Assembly (NCBI GenBank): GCA_905331475.1
Contig: CAJNYU010001107.1
Coordinates: forward strand, 54,412 to 118,411
Direction: 5' to 3'
Source of the DNA: Rotaria socialis
Lineage: Eukaryota > Rotifera > Eurotatoria > Philodinida > Philodinidae
DNA length: 64,000 nt
Part shown: positions 36,201 through 46,687 of the stretch, one piece after another
Layout of the letters: the number at the start of each line of letters is the position of its first letter
Position numbering within the stretch: position 1 is the first letter of the stretch
Made by a program: the position numbers and the translations under genes
Notes under the pieces: model-generated
What the model was told of the DNA's origin: nothing
Databases searched by the model: none
What the model saw: only the letters and a program-made list of their open reading frames with translations

Positions 36201-36370
36201 TTGCGCTGTCAATTGTTGTTATGTTTATTGTCATCATGGATATATTGAAATATTGTTTCGGTATTGATCCAACACGTGACGATTTGGAAAGAATTCGACA
36301 AGAAAAACGAAAATCTCGCGTAATCCAACAGTTATTTTATGTTCATTCAACAGCAGTATCACCTGAATAA
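26442..36370 (+). CDS. Mosaic paralogue 3: secreted/membrane jelly-roll-NHL-mucin-EGF protein, intact
   Basis: A seven-exon model: 26442-26505, 27108-27203, 27275-27910, 31219-32070, 32845-34713, 35650-35886, 35946-36370. The joined CDS is 4179 bases, 1392 residues plus stop, with no internal stop. Every splice is phase 1. Order: signal peptide (SNYILLASLLFVLIITGIS), half EGF, jelly-roll module, NHL propeller, 623-codon Thr-rich mucin stalk, EGF repeats, one membrane helix, short basic tail. The predicted topology is type I, with an O-glycosylated stalk lifting the propeller and jelly-roll off the surface. Function is not known; adhesion or recognition of glycans or microbes is a reasonable guess. 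Two introns are long (3.3 kb with a hAT element, and 0.9 kb). The 3' end is 134 bp from a convergent P450. Confidence 0.88.
27275..27910 (+). CDS. Jelly-roll/MAM-like module exon of paralogue 3
   Basis: 212 codons, phase 1-1, TTCTATAG|AA to CCAA|GTAAGT. Landmarks: ILLITFGSGNQTYSNKTAEE, the EWHSGASDYTTDDTDGYMF block, CVGLRYEFSAYLANV, NMTWEKYGLSF, LAVDDIKLRICSAN. The terminal AxDDIxLRxC is typical of MAM-like and bacterial jelly-roll modules. One copy here versus two in paralogue 1. Confidence 0.85.
27983..28986. mobile_element. Non-autonomous hAT-like element in intron
   Basis: A 1004 bp element with inverted ends CATAGGCGACGGA and CATAGGCGGCGGA (right end reverse complemented) and an exact 8 bp target duplication acaccgtg (27975-27982 and 28987-28994). 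Second-order inverted blocks (ttaggggaggctcaa near both ends) extend the similarity inward. An 8 bp duplication fits hAT. Internal open frames at 28256-28580 are short and show no transposase motifs. It lies 72 bp inside the intron after the jelly-roll exon of paralogue 3. Confidence 0.88.
28995..31218 (+). other. Remainder of long intron of paralogue 3
   Basis: 2.2 kb of AT-rich sequence. A 45-codon plus-strand open stretch near 29784 (TPEYRAPIILATALHL) follows a TTTCTAG and could be a stray exon-like fragment, but nothing supports it. No other feature. Confidence 0.45.
31219..32070 (+). CDS. NHL propeller exon of paralogue 3
   Basis: 284 codons, CTATATAG|TT to TTCCTGTG|GTAAGT, phase 1-1. 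After CPNATWDQTGVTVVNQTV come about six NHL-type blades: GIFVDTNNTLYVASNDKSRI, IFISTNREVYF, GLFIDTQNTLYCSM, GISVDTHMYLYVADNNNNRI, VVLDADGDLFIADNGNNRVI, LRFDSHGNLFVADEPNYRVQ. This exon is the uninterrupted counterpart of 13458-14917 and shows where the MITE inserted there. Confidence 0.9.
32845..34713 (+). CDS. Thr-rich mucin-like stalk exon of paralogue 3
   Basis: A single 623-codon exon (TTTCAG|AA to CAAA|GTAAGG, phase 1-1). It is mainly ACA/ACT/ACC codons with Ser, Ala, Glu, Ile and Val; few Pro and no Cys in the body. Irregular TTTETTST-type repeats dominate the first half and degrade into a more varied second half. The composition fits a heavily O-glycosylated stalk. Long valine-rich open frames on the opposite strand are a reflection of the ACN codons. 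Confidence 0.85.
35650..36370 (+). CDS. EGF, membrane helix and tail exons of paralogue 3
   Basis: Exon 35650-35886 encodes CDLLKPCQNNGICERNPTD through CLCSRGFNGSHCDF and opens a second repeat (CKPQTCLDHG). After a 59 bp intron, exon 35946-36370 completes it (CLCHDGWTGIHC), adds a third EGF (CENHGVC... CECLGDSYSGRHCE), then a hydrophobic helix (SYIAIIALSIVVMFIVIM) and a cytoplasmic tail of about 40 residues rich in Arg/Lys (RIRQEKRKSRV), ending at TAA 36368-36370. Confidence 0.9.
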
Positions 36371-36504
36371 ATGTTTTTATTGATTAACCCTATAACTAGC
36401 ACACAAAAAGCGATTCATTCAATCAAATTAATTTTCATATGAGAATTAATTTACTGAACATTTTTATAGATAAATAAAGATGGTATAAGTGCGAAAAAAC
36501 TTAT

Positions 36505-38209
36505 TTATAATGAACGTTTTTTAATTTCCACATAGACATTTTCTGGTTGTAAAATAAGTAGAGTGTCTTTGAGCTTGAATTTTTCTTCCATGTGGTCGCC
36601 AGGATAGATTGAATAGTGTTGCAGTAGACGTGCAAGGCACATTTTCATTTCCATCAAAGCAAATCGTTTTCCAATACAACTACGTGGACCAAGACCAAAC
36701 GGCATGAAAGCCATTGGATGTCTTGGTACTGAATGTCGTTCTGGAAAGAATATTTTTGGATCTTCTGGACCCCATAAGTCAGGATCATAATGAATAGTCA
36801 ACACATCTGGTTGAATAACACTACCTTTACAGAACTCGTGAGAGAGTACTATTAATAATATGTAAGTACATAGTTAGCTTACCTCGCTCAACAGAATGAC
36901 CACAAACAACCGTAGTTGTATTACATTCTCTTGACATGGCTTGTGGTGCAATGGGAAACATTCGTAAAACTTCACGTACAAACCAATCGAGATAAATCAT
37001 ATTGTGAACACGGTCATATTCATTATCAGTTTCCGGGCATTGATCAATTTCATGTTGAAGTTTCTGTTGAATCAGAGGTTCTTTAGCCAAAATATAAGTC
37101 GAATAGGCCAGTGCTGTCGATGTTGTTTCATAGCCAGCAATCATGAATAAATATATATTAGTGATCACTTCATCGAAATGAAGTAGTTTCGACATGTTAT
37201 CCTAGAAATTTCAATTCTAATATTTTCATAGAAGACAATGAACTTACCTTGGTGTGGTCTCGTGTGGCAGCATCAAGCATTAATTGAAGTAAATCGGTTT
37301 GATGTTTTGTTTCACTCTTGAGAGAGGATGATATACGCATATCAGCTAAATATCGTACACGTTCTATGAGCCAAAATCGAGGCATTTCTTCAATACTCGG
37401 TATGAACTTATGCATTAGACGTTTGAATAGAACTTGTCCAATCATAATATAAGTGAGAAACGGAATAAGCCACGGCATCAAATGTCCCAATCGAATCAAA
37501 AGATTTCCTTCTAGATTTTCTGCTACACATCCTTCAGATTTCGCAAAATATTCATTTTCAATATCGTTCTGCATATCTGTGATAACTCCAAATGCACAGC
37601 GACCTATTTTGTTTTAAATCGAAACTAAAATTGCCGCAGTTAAATAAAAGAAGTTCACTCACAAATTACATCCATCGTCAATCGTTTGTAGAGAAGATAG
37701 ATATTAAATTGTTGATCGCAATGTTCAGCTAATTTGTTGATCAACGAATCGACACATTCATGAACTTTGAAAGTCATCAATTTGAGTTTACCCGACGTAA
37801 ATGCCGGATTAATAATATGTCGTTGACGATGCCATTTCACTCCATCGGCACTCAATAGATGAACTTTATTCCCGGCTGACTTTTGAAGAATGAATGGTAG
37901 ACGTCGCGAATGAAACGATGAAAATTGCTTAATGAATACTTCTTGAAGAAATTCAACATCGGAAACAACATATAATGGACGTGTACCTTCAAATAAGCCA
38001 TAGATCGAACCGAACTGTTGAGTCCATTTTTGAAATTGATGAGTTAACAGAGGACTCGACCAAATGGACTTGTAATGACCGAAGAAAAAATGATGTGGAG
38101 GACTTGGAATGCCACGTTGTTTAAAATACAAATAGCGAGAATTCAAGACCAAAAAGTACACGAATATCAGTGTCACGAGAAATATCAGAAGTATATCAGT
38201 GAGCAACAT
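36505..38209 (-). CDS. Cytochrome P450, four exons
   Basis: Exons on the minus strand: 38209-37663, 37603-37248, 37201-36883, 36824-36505. Joined length is 1542 bases, 513 residues, normal for a microsomal P450. N-terminal membrane anchor (residues 3-22) then the Pro-rich GIPSPPHHFFFGH hinge. I-helix AGYETTS (323-329), ExxR as E378-R381, heme loop FMPFGLGPRSCIGKRFA with ligand Cys457. Introns are 44-59 bp with GT-AG ends. Overall layout is most like the CYP3 clan (CYP3A/CYP5 type), by recollection. Likely an ER monooxygenase; substrate unknown. Its 3' end faces paralogue 3, 134 bp away. Confidence 0.93.
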
Positions 38210-39233
38210 ACTTCAAGGTGTATAAGATGAGTAATAAAAACAAGTATACGTAGTTAGCTGCTTTTTTTATATTCACACTGCACCACGAATAAATTTTCAC
38301 GCTTGATGATTACTGGCATTTGCTTGCGTTATATATAATAAGTTTGATCAATACGTTACTCTCCTCTCGCGTGCTTATTCTATCATAAGACATACATATG
38401 ACCAACGGAATACACACGCCGTACAGGAGTGTAAAAAAGGTACAAAACATGTACTTTCGCTTCAATAATATCCTACTATTTTTTCTGTTTGGTTTATAAA
38501 GTAAATAAAATTCGAATAATCTGTATTAGCTTTATTATGAGAATGATTAGCGAAATAAAAATCATTTGCAATTACTTATATTCACACCCTCGACGGAATC
38601 CACTTTCGCTAAGTTTCGGTCGTCTGCATCACAATTATATCAGAGTATAATTCAGCTATTCAAAATCTACATGTTTCCAACAAAAGAAAACATCATCGAC
38701 TCGATTGTGAATGTAACTGGAATATCGAAGTCTGAACAATATTTCAATTGCAGGTGAACGAAATCATCCTATAATTTATCCGTATCTGAACGTCTAACAG
38801 TGCTGTCAACAATCGAGTATCAATAGAAAAAAAGATGTCGGTCTGTATTCATTGTGGTTTCTTCTAGCTGTGTTTTGATTTATGCGGACAACTGCCGTCG
38901 AAGCATTTAGTTTTTGTATTTACACAAAGATTGATTATTATTAGTTAGTATTTGAGACATAATGAATCTATCATCGGAAACAACTATGACTACACTTTGT
39001 TTTGATTTAAATGCAACAACAATATTTCAGAATCAATTGTTTTGAGCAGTATAACTATGGTAAGAAGAAAAAAAAAGGTCTTCTTCGGTATCAACTGAGA
39101 ATTGATTCATATTAGTTAATAAGTATATTATTGAATAAATAGTGTTAGAAGTGAAGACAACTTTGAAATTTAAATGCATATAAAGATAGCAAGCAAAAAA
39201 GATTAAGATTGAAGATGAGGACATTGACATATT
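38210..39233. other. Intergenic, no gene seen
   Basis: Upstream region of the P450 (minus) and downstream of the FABP gene (minus). AT-rich. No additional exon recognised. Confidence 0.5.
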
Positions 39234-39848
39234 TTATTCTGTCCGCTTGAACCAACGATGAGCTGTGACATCACCGCATGTCATTGTCTAAAATCAAATG
39301 TTTAAGAAAAATGAGAGACATAATGAATCACTTACAAGTTGGTGTAATCCTTGCTCGTCAATAGAACGTGTTACCTTTGTTTCTTTATTTTTTTTGTCTC
39401 GTACTGTTTGCAACCATTTTCCATTTTCGAAGCAAATAGTTGTCTGTAAAATAAAGAAAATTCGACAAAAAAAAAAGAAGTCTTCAGATCAAAGTAGAAA
39501 TAGTAATAAAACAAGCAGAATACCTGTACTTCACTTCCATCGGGAGTTGTATCTTGAAATTCGACACCGGGTGTAAAACGAGTCGTCATATTTTTAATAA
39601 GTGTTTCAGTACGTATAGTCCAGGTGCCGTTGTCTTCACTGATAATAATACGTGGACTCGAACGCTTAGCCAACATTCGAATAGGCATTGGAACGCCTAC
39701 TTCTTTCAAAAATCCATCTAAATTTTCAGTTCGAACCTGAAAAATAATGTTGCGAACGACAATATGATTCTAATGCGAAATACAAAATGAGCCTACTAAC
39801 ATGTTCCCATGTACCTATGAGTGCTTCTATATTATTGTTACTGGCCAT
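39234..39848 (-). CDS. Fatty-acid-binding protein (FABP/CRABP family)
   Basis: Four exons on the minus strand: 39848-39801, 39736-39524, 39443-39336, 39287-39234; joined 423 bases, 140 residues, all splices phase 0. The protein starts MASNNNIEALIGTWEHV and continues RTENLDGFLKEVGVPMPIRM. The rest has the family landmarks: F-T-P-G-V-E-F and T-T-P-D-G beta turns, ENGKWLQTVRDKKN, TRSIDEQG, TCGDVTAHRWFKR. The C-terminal R-x-[YF] ligand-contact pattern appears as Arg134-Trp-Phe. The four-exon structure equals the classic FABP arrangement. Such proteins carry fatty acids or retinoids in the cytosol; no signal peptide is present. Most of it is too fragmented to be seen as one open frame. Confidence 0.92.
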
Positions 39849-41476
39849 ATTTTCTATCGAATTTGAATTAATACTTGACCAAAAGTCGCAAAACTCAGTA
39901 TCGTTACCTATCAGTTGCTACTCAATGAATAAAATCCAAGGGAAAAAGAAGCTATGCGACAATGCAATTAAAATGAAACACGTGGAAAAGTGAAACCTCA
40001 CCTGTTAATGTTTATCGGCGTCAACAAGAATCCCTACCTAAACATATCAGCAAAGTACGATGCATACATATTATCGCATAGCTACTGCAGTATGAAAGAA
40101 AAAGTAATAGAAAGGCAACACCATACATCTCGCGCATATGGATATTCATTAATCTTATAATGTAAAGACAAAGGAATATATTCATATATTCGTACCTGTC
40201 AAACATGTATTTTTATACCATTGAAACGGCATGTGTACGTATAAAAAGAAAATTTATTATTAATAGAATATACCATATGTGCATCTTTTTTTCAGGCTCA
40301 CGAATAGATATGCTTCTACCGACACAACAAACTTCCTTTGGTCATTGCAGTTCTTACATAAGACGTGCTTAGTTATCAAGAACTGAATTTTCTGTGAAAT
40401 TTTCAAATATTTGATGTGCAAATACAAAGATCTCACGTGGTAGTTTTGCATATTGCCGTAGTCTATTTTTTACAGGTATACACAGCTACGCAGCAAGAAT
40501 TATTTGCGTGTAATAGAAGGCTAAAACATACGATAATGACACCATTAGAATCTGTATAAGTATAAGGAAAATCTTGATTATCAGATGTTAGCACGGTTGA
40601 AATTCTATTCACCGAACAACTGAAATATACGAAACCATCCTTCACGGAATGAACTACTAAATAATGTTCAGGCTTGAAAATATTTTTCACACTTCTTGAT
40701 AAAATCATATAAATTACCAGCTTTATACACCGTAAAGATCTCATTTTTCATCGTCATAAAAAATACAAGATAGGATGAAAATAGCATTATTGATTTTACA
40801 CGAAAAATACTCCTGCGAATAGCAAAAAAAGATAAATCAGCGAATTTCAAGTTTGAATACTCCTGGCATGGTTGGCACAACAAGATAGTCAATTACTGCG
40901 AATCCTACCAATGATTGTTGTGAGCATGTTAATTGAAGTTGCCAATTTTAACGGTTGATGTTCAAATATGTGAACAATCTTATAGGAATTTCGAACACAA
41001 TATTAAAATAGATGAAGAAAACATATCAGCGAGAGTTTGGAGAAAGCAGAAAAACGATCCTACTTCTTTATGAACGAAAGGCTCGGAAGGTGATTATTAC
41101 AAGACTTCTCTGAGTAAATACACTCGAGTCCAACCAGCGGTATGTTGTTTTATTCGACATTTTCAATATGATATCTTCGTCCCAATTTTATAGTCTGACA
41201 GACAGACAGACAGACATTCTGCAGTACTATCAAAATAAAAATAACAGGTATTGAAATATTTATTTTCATACAAACATCTATTGATATTAAAATGAAGATT
41301 ATATCTGACACCGAAAATCTTAATATGCGTCCCAATAAAACAAAAAAGAAGCATGAGAGAGACATTTAAGCAGAAATCATTTGTAGTAATGATAAATTGG
41401 AAATAATTACAGAAAATATGTATCTATTAATCACAATCAAAACGAGTTGAATGTTTAAGCCCCATAGTTACTGTGT
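39849..41476. other. Intergenic, no gene seen
   Basis: AT-rich. A short (gaca) microsatellite lies at 41197-41215. Short open frames on the minus strand are Phe/Ile/Tyr-rich and have no motifs. Confidence 0.5.
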
Positions 41477-43306
41477 TTACACGGCTGTGAAATTAACGTA
41501 GTTCGGACCAAATATATTGACCATAAATGAGCCTGTTATACTTGCAGAATATGTGGTCGCTACCACAATGTATCTGGCTAGAATATCAATCAAATCAGAT
41601 AGAAAGAACTGTGAACTACCAGCCCGATCATCATTCGTCTGGAGCATATTTGCCATTCGAGCAGATGAATTGAAAATATTATTGTAGAGATATTCATACG
41701 AATCGAAATTACTTGCTAGTGATATATTATATCCTATTTCGTTGTGAATGTTTATATGAATGAGAAGAACACGCACGCCCTCGACTTACTAAATATATAG
41801 AATAATATTTCCATAGCTACTTTATTTGAACGAATAACTCAGTCGAAACCCATCAACTTCTTACCTGATTCATTGCTGATTAGGTTAAAGACGATTGGTG
41901 TCAGACCTGTTGAGATGATTGAAAATGGTCCGGAAACGCTTACAGAATATGTTGTTGAAACTAGAATATATCGTATGTTTCGCTGAAGAGCTACCGTCAA
42001 AAAGATATCAGCGCTACTACCATAGTCATCACTCTCTTCTATCTTTGACTATTTATGGTCAAAGCTGATGAATACATCGATTACACCAATGAGTCATTAC
42101 CTATTAGAAAAACAAAAAAGAAGGAGAATCAAAGCTTTTATCAAAGTTAACCAAATTCGGTAAGCCTCTTTTTTATCCAAAAGCTGGAAAAATGACTCTC
42201 TTTGGTGGAAAACGATACAGTCTTGCAGATAGTTTCAAAATGGATGCGCTCGATTATAATGAATCATTAAGTCTTCAATCGAAACTATATGCATAATTGC
42301 GAATATGATCTTTAGACTAGTACAAAACGTGGCAACATCTTCTAAATGCTTGCTCTCTATTATCAGAAAATGACATCTCATTATCACTTTCGATACAATT
42401 TTTTAGGACCAACAGTTACAGTATTTTGTTCCTTCACACTAAAACGGACCAGTAGTTATTTTGTTAATCAATTGTGCTTCTTGTAAATGATACTCTACTG
42501 CCATTGTAATATCTAAGAGATTTTATCAAAACAGAATGTTATAGATTGAAATTATACATGGAAAATTCATTAGAATGCATATGTCATCGGAAAGCTTTGT
42601 AGTATTGCCATGTTCAATACACACAAATCAGAAAGGAATTGCTGGCTTCATCATGACGATAATTCATAACTGAGAGGAGCATTTATTTAAACGAACTAAA
42701 TTTAGTATGATAATCTTAGTTGCGGTTGCAATAATTGCTTGGGTGGTGGTTACTATGCTCGTAGCATTCACCGTGCTGATAGTCGATGCAGTTGTAACGC
42801 TACTCAGAATAGTAGTAAGTTATGTGGTGCTTATTTGATTGGTTGTAGTATTCATCATTGAACTTGTTGATATGCCTATAAAAACGATAAATATTTAATA
42901 GAAATAAAAAACAAATGTTGAATTCGACGTATTTAGATTCTTTGTGTCTCGTTAGTTCATTTGAAGAGAGTAATCTTCTTTAAGTCAAGTGATCCTAAAA
43001 TATTTTCTATTTTGTAAATATATCAATACTAATAGCGAAGGAAATACTTTGATATTGACTTCTAAAAATCTTCTATAGCTACTGTTACTTGTTGTTGCAC
43101 TTAGTGAAGTGCTTCCACTTGTTGTCATTTGATCTAGAAAATAAATAGTTGTTAATATTTGGTAAACAGTAAAGATCTTCGTATTGCATGGTGTAGTTTG
43201 TTTATTTCGTCCTTGAAAACGGCAGAACAGTTGGACCTGTAATAACAGCCGCTACTATTTCAATAGCCGACATAAATATTATGATCAATTTTACAGAGAA
43301 AATCAT
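41477..43306 (-). pseudogene. Secreted Thr-rich and beta-repeat protein, decayed
   Basis: On the minus strand, an ATG at 43306 opens a signal-peptide-like segment (LIIIFMSAIEIVAAVITG). A Thr/Ser exon follows (43133-43083: DQMTTSGSTSLSATTSNS, phase 1-1). A second Thr-rich exon from about 42888 contains TAA at 42820-42822. Then two copies of a repeat: one with IRYILVSTTYSVSVSGPFSI (about 42040-41870) and one with RYIVVATTYSASITGSFMV (41776-41477), joined by an intron 41865-~41795 and ending at TAA 41477-41479. The first copy is preceded by stops and a frameshift near 42060. The repeat resembles a Y-I-L-V-x-T-T-Y-S beta module common in bdelloid extracellular proteins (recalled). Confidence 0.6.
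42162..42295 (+). other. Unidentified short coding-like frame
   Basis: A plus-strand stretch, antisense to and upstream of the decayed gene, reads KPLFYPKAGKMTLFGGKRYS and continues LADSFKMDALDYNES to TAA. Its balanced composition is unlike the surrounding noncoding sequence. No family recognised; it could be a leftover exon. Confidence 0.25.
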
Positions 43307-45346
43307 TGTGAGAGATAGAAAATTGTCACGCAGATGTTTGCAAATTTTAATTGAACTAAAATAGAAAATTTAGTTAAAAGGAACTTGGCCAAAATACATT
43401 ATTTCACTATGATTTACGAAAACTCAATTTCTATCCTACAGATGGATCATCAATATCAGATGTAAACATTCAAGAACATTTAAAAAAGAAATAAGAACAC
43501 ATAAGGATACTCAGAGTAATTCATGAATATGTGCGATCATTCGTATTCGAGCAAGTTGAATGGCATATATTTTTATTATTATCTTAGCATGTAAAATTTG
43601 AATTTTATTCAGTGTAGAAGTTGAGCGGGTAGAGTTTCATGTTATATGTTGAGAAATATGCTTCGTTGACAAAAAAATAAGAATTCAAGACATATCTTGT
43701 ATGTCATCTTTATGGTACAGATGGTTGAGTTAAAGAAATGTCATTAGATCCAAATAGATCGGATAGCAATGATTTACCTTCTACCTTTGTATTTCTAAAC
43801 TGGATGAGAGCAAACTTGGTTTGGTTGTTGATACAAATGAGATGTTTTGTGAAAGAAAGGAGGCAAACGGTATTTTCGTAGATTATTATAGAAAGACTAC
43901 TATATTTTATTAATATTGAGCAAAACTAGATTGCATAGAGAGAAAACCACGACAAAAACACTAATTAGAGAATAGCGAATGCAGTAGAAAATTTCTTACT
44001 AATTATGATAATGAATGTAAAATGTCGTAGCTACATTTTTTACCGTTGACTTATTGAACAGCTAAAAAAATTTATTCAATCGAATTACATGGCGAATTAA
44101 TGCAATGCTTTATGCTACACATATCTAATTATAAGTTTCGTCTATTTGATGAAATATATTTTCCATCATCTCTGAAATAAAATTCATTCTCTTTTCGAGT
44201 TTCTATAATATTATTAAAACTTCTGTTCATCGAAGTATAGAAACATGATAAACTAGAAAGTTCGCTTTAGCCCATGCATCATAGACCGAATATTAACTTT
44301 TGATTTGCTGTTTTTGTTTCGCACCCGACGACAGCAAGTTCTCGATTCATGATTTACAAATAGCTAAAGCAAAGCTGTTTGATTGCAATTGAATGAATAT
44401 CAGCATTGACATTTGCCTATCTGAGTTACACATTAGAATAGACAGAACTATCACTCTCGTCAGATGTGATGGAGATCTTAACCAAATGAACATGAAATCC
44501 ATCGAAATTTTTCGATAATCTAATTCATTTATAATTTATTTAACATTTTATCTTTTTAAGTGAAAACAATTGAAATAAAATAGGTACTCAAACGGCACTC
44601 TTTATACTATGTTGTAGTAATGTTGAAAAAATATGAAGATACTCGTGTTCACAATAGCGATATGGTTCCATGGGTAGAAACAAATAACACAAAAACGCTT
44701 CACAGAATGTATCCCCTAGAAAAGAGGTTCACTCTAGCAGTAAAAATTTGGCTGGAAAAATATTAGAATGTCTGTTACCAATACAAATTTGCCACCAAGA
44801 AACCCATGAAAACAGTTATGGTTACGCAGATATTTACGAGTTCCATCAATGTATGATTCATATATACTTGTGAGCTAAATTATAATATCTTCTTGAGACA
44901 TATTTGAGTTAAAGATATCGATACTTGATTGAAAACAAAATTTCATAAAATTAATTTTGACAATTTCTGTGAGCTGTGCTAAAAAGCAAGAAATTTTCTT
45001 TGATATTTGCTCTCGATTCCTCACACTATCTTATTGAGATATTTGAAAGAATGTTGAATCATGAATTTTTATAAACTGAACTTGAACAGCGCAAAAAGAA
45101 GTTTCGAAGAATCCTTCGAGTTCTAAATTATGTGAATAGAAAGGGTATTGTATGTATTTTCAAATATTTTCGTTGCTAATTAGTCGATGAATCTTTTTGT
45201 ACAAAGTTTGAGCACGAATACAATTCGATCTGCGGTGATTATTGGCTACCATGGCCGCCAGTGCTTGAAAACGTTTGCTTCGAAATTATGTTGAATTGAT
45301 TTTGTGTAATATACGAAAAAATTATAATAAATTTTAGATGAAGTTT
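43307..45346. other. Intergenic, no gene seen
   Basis: Two kilobases of AT-rich DNA between the decayed secreted gene and the GTPase-RING gene. No domain, RNA gene or transposon terminus recognised. Confidence 0.5.
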
Positions 45347-46321
45347 TTAGCGTTTGGCCTGTTCTTTGGGGCGTTCCACCGACAATTGAGATGGAAGCCA
45401 AGCTAACAGTTTCTGTAATCCGCAAGACTCTCTGCATTGCGGACATGTGCGATTGTGGTAAAACCAGTCGGCGATACATCTTTTATGAAACACATGGCCA
45501 CATGTAGTAATTTCACTGTTTGTATGATACATTAGCCCTAAACATACACTGCATTCACCATAATAGTGTGTATTATCTACTTTTATGATTGTTATCGATT
45601 TCATGTATGCTAATATATCTTCCATTGGTATTTTTATTGGCTTGAAATTTTTGACAGCATCACATATTGTGGATACCAAAGAGCTAGGATCTTTTGGTAC
45701 TGGTAAATAATAAAATTGACTTGATTGCGAACCATCTAGTTTAATTTGATCTAGCAAGCGTTTCCGTATATCTTTTAATAGAGTATCGACGTGTGGATTG
45801 CTATGAGATTGAAGATCACCAAATATCACATTTCCGACTTTATCAATAAGTTTTATAATTTTCTCGTCGTTTTTATTAAGATGTAAAAACTTTTCAACGC
45901 TCATTTCTTCTTCGTTGCAATGTGTAAAAATAATTGTACACCATTTCAAGCCACTATCACCGAAAACAGAATTAATTAAATCTAGATATCGCCAAATATC
46001 AATAGAAATTCGTCCATATTGCATACATAAATAAATTTTATTATAACCAATAATAGCATTATCAATTAGTTGTTTAACCATTGCAACTATTTCATCTGTT
46101 GTGAATTGATTATCACCAAAACCAATAGAGTCTGTATAAGCATACTTATTATGGTCATAATAAGTAGTAAAACATTTTGTAACACTATCTGTCGTCGAAC
46201 CGACTTTGGCTGGTTCATTCATGGATTCTTTTCTGGCATCATCATTACAGAGAATGTTGACCAATGAAGATTTACCCACTCCAGTTGGACCAAGAAATAA
46301 GAAACGCTTTTTTATATCCAT
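45347..46321 (-). CDS. AIG1-type GTPase fused to RING-H2 finger
   Basis: A single-exon 324-residue protein. The N-terminal G domain has a Walker A P-loop GPTGVGKSS (11-19), switch-I threonines STTDSVT (42-48), G3 DSIG (64-67) and a G4-like THCN (about 133-136) in the position of TKxD, as in AIG1/GIMAP-type GTPases. The C-terminus is a RING-H2 with ligands C257, C260, C274, H276, H279, C282, C293 and C296 (C3H2C3), typical of E3 ubiquitin ligases. GIMAP-type GTPases act in immune-cell survival and membrane defence, so a GTP-controlled ubiquitin ligase of innate immunity is a fair hypothesis. Start ATG at 46319-46321; stop TAG/TAA near 45347. No membrane segment. Confidence 0.9.
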   Translation of the reverse strand: MDIKKRFLFLGPTGVGKSSLVNILCNDDARKESMNEPAKVGSTTDSVTKCFTTYYDHNKYAYTDSIGFGDNQFTTDEIVAMVKQLIDNAIIGYNKIYLCMQYGRISIDIWRYLDLINSVFGDSGLKWCTIIFTHCNEEEMSVEKFLHLNKNDEKIIKLIDKVGNVIFGDLQSHSNPHVDTLLKDIRKRLLDQIKLDGSQSSQFYYLPVPKDPSSLVSTICDAVKNFKPIKIPMEDILAYMKSITIIKVDNTHYYGECSVCLGLMYHTNSEITTCGHVFHKRCIADWFYHNRTCPQCRESCGLQKLLAWLPSQLSVERPKEQAKR

Positions 46322-46687
46322 TTAGGAATAACAGAACGACGAAATTGTTAGGATTTTGTTGAAAAGTTTAGGAATCTCTGTTGTTTAACTGTAGGAAAGA
46401 GGAGAACGATGATTAGTTCATACCGAAAAGCCATTAAAATAGCTCATTGATAGGTGTCACATTACTACTACTATTTGCGAAGTAACAAAAATTTACAACA
46501 ACCATTACAAATTGAGTATATACGCAGACATGACTCTCATACAATCTTATCAGATTTTGTTAAAAATTTATTCACGAAGATGTCTGCCAGAATAAATCAA
46601 TAAAGAACATTCAACAATAAATGAATATTTTCTATGTAAAAACTAATCTTTTACTCTGATTTCCAAATGTTTTTATTCTGCGTTTTC
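46322..46687. other. Short spacer
   Basis: Contains the promoter side of the GTPase-RING gene and the 3' side of the HutD gene (both minus strand). No feature recognised. Confidence 0.5.
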
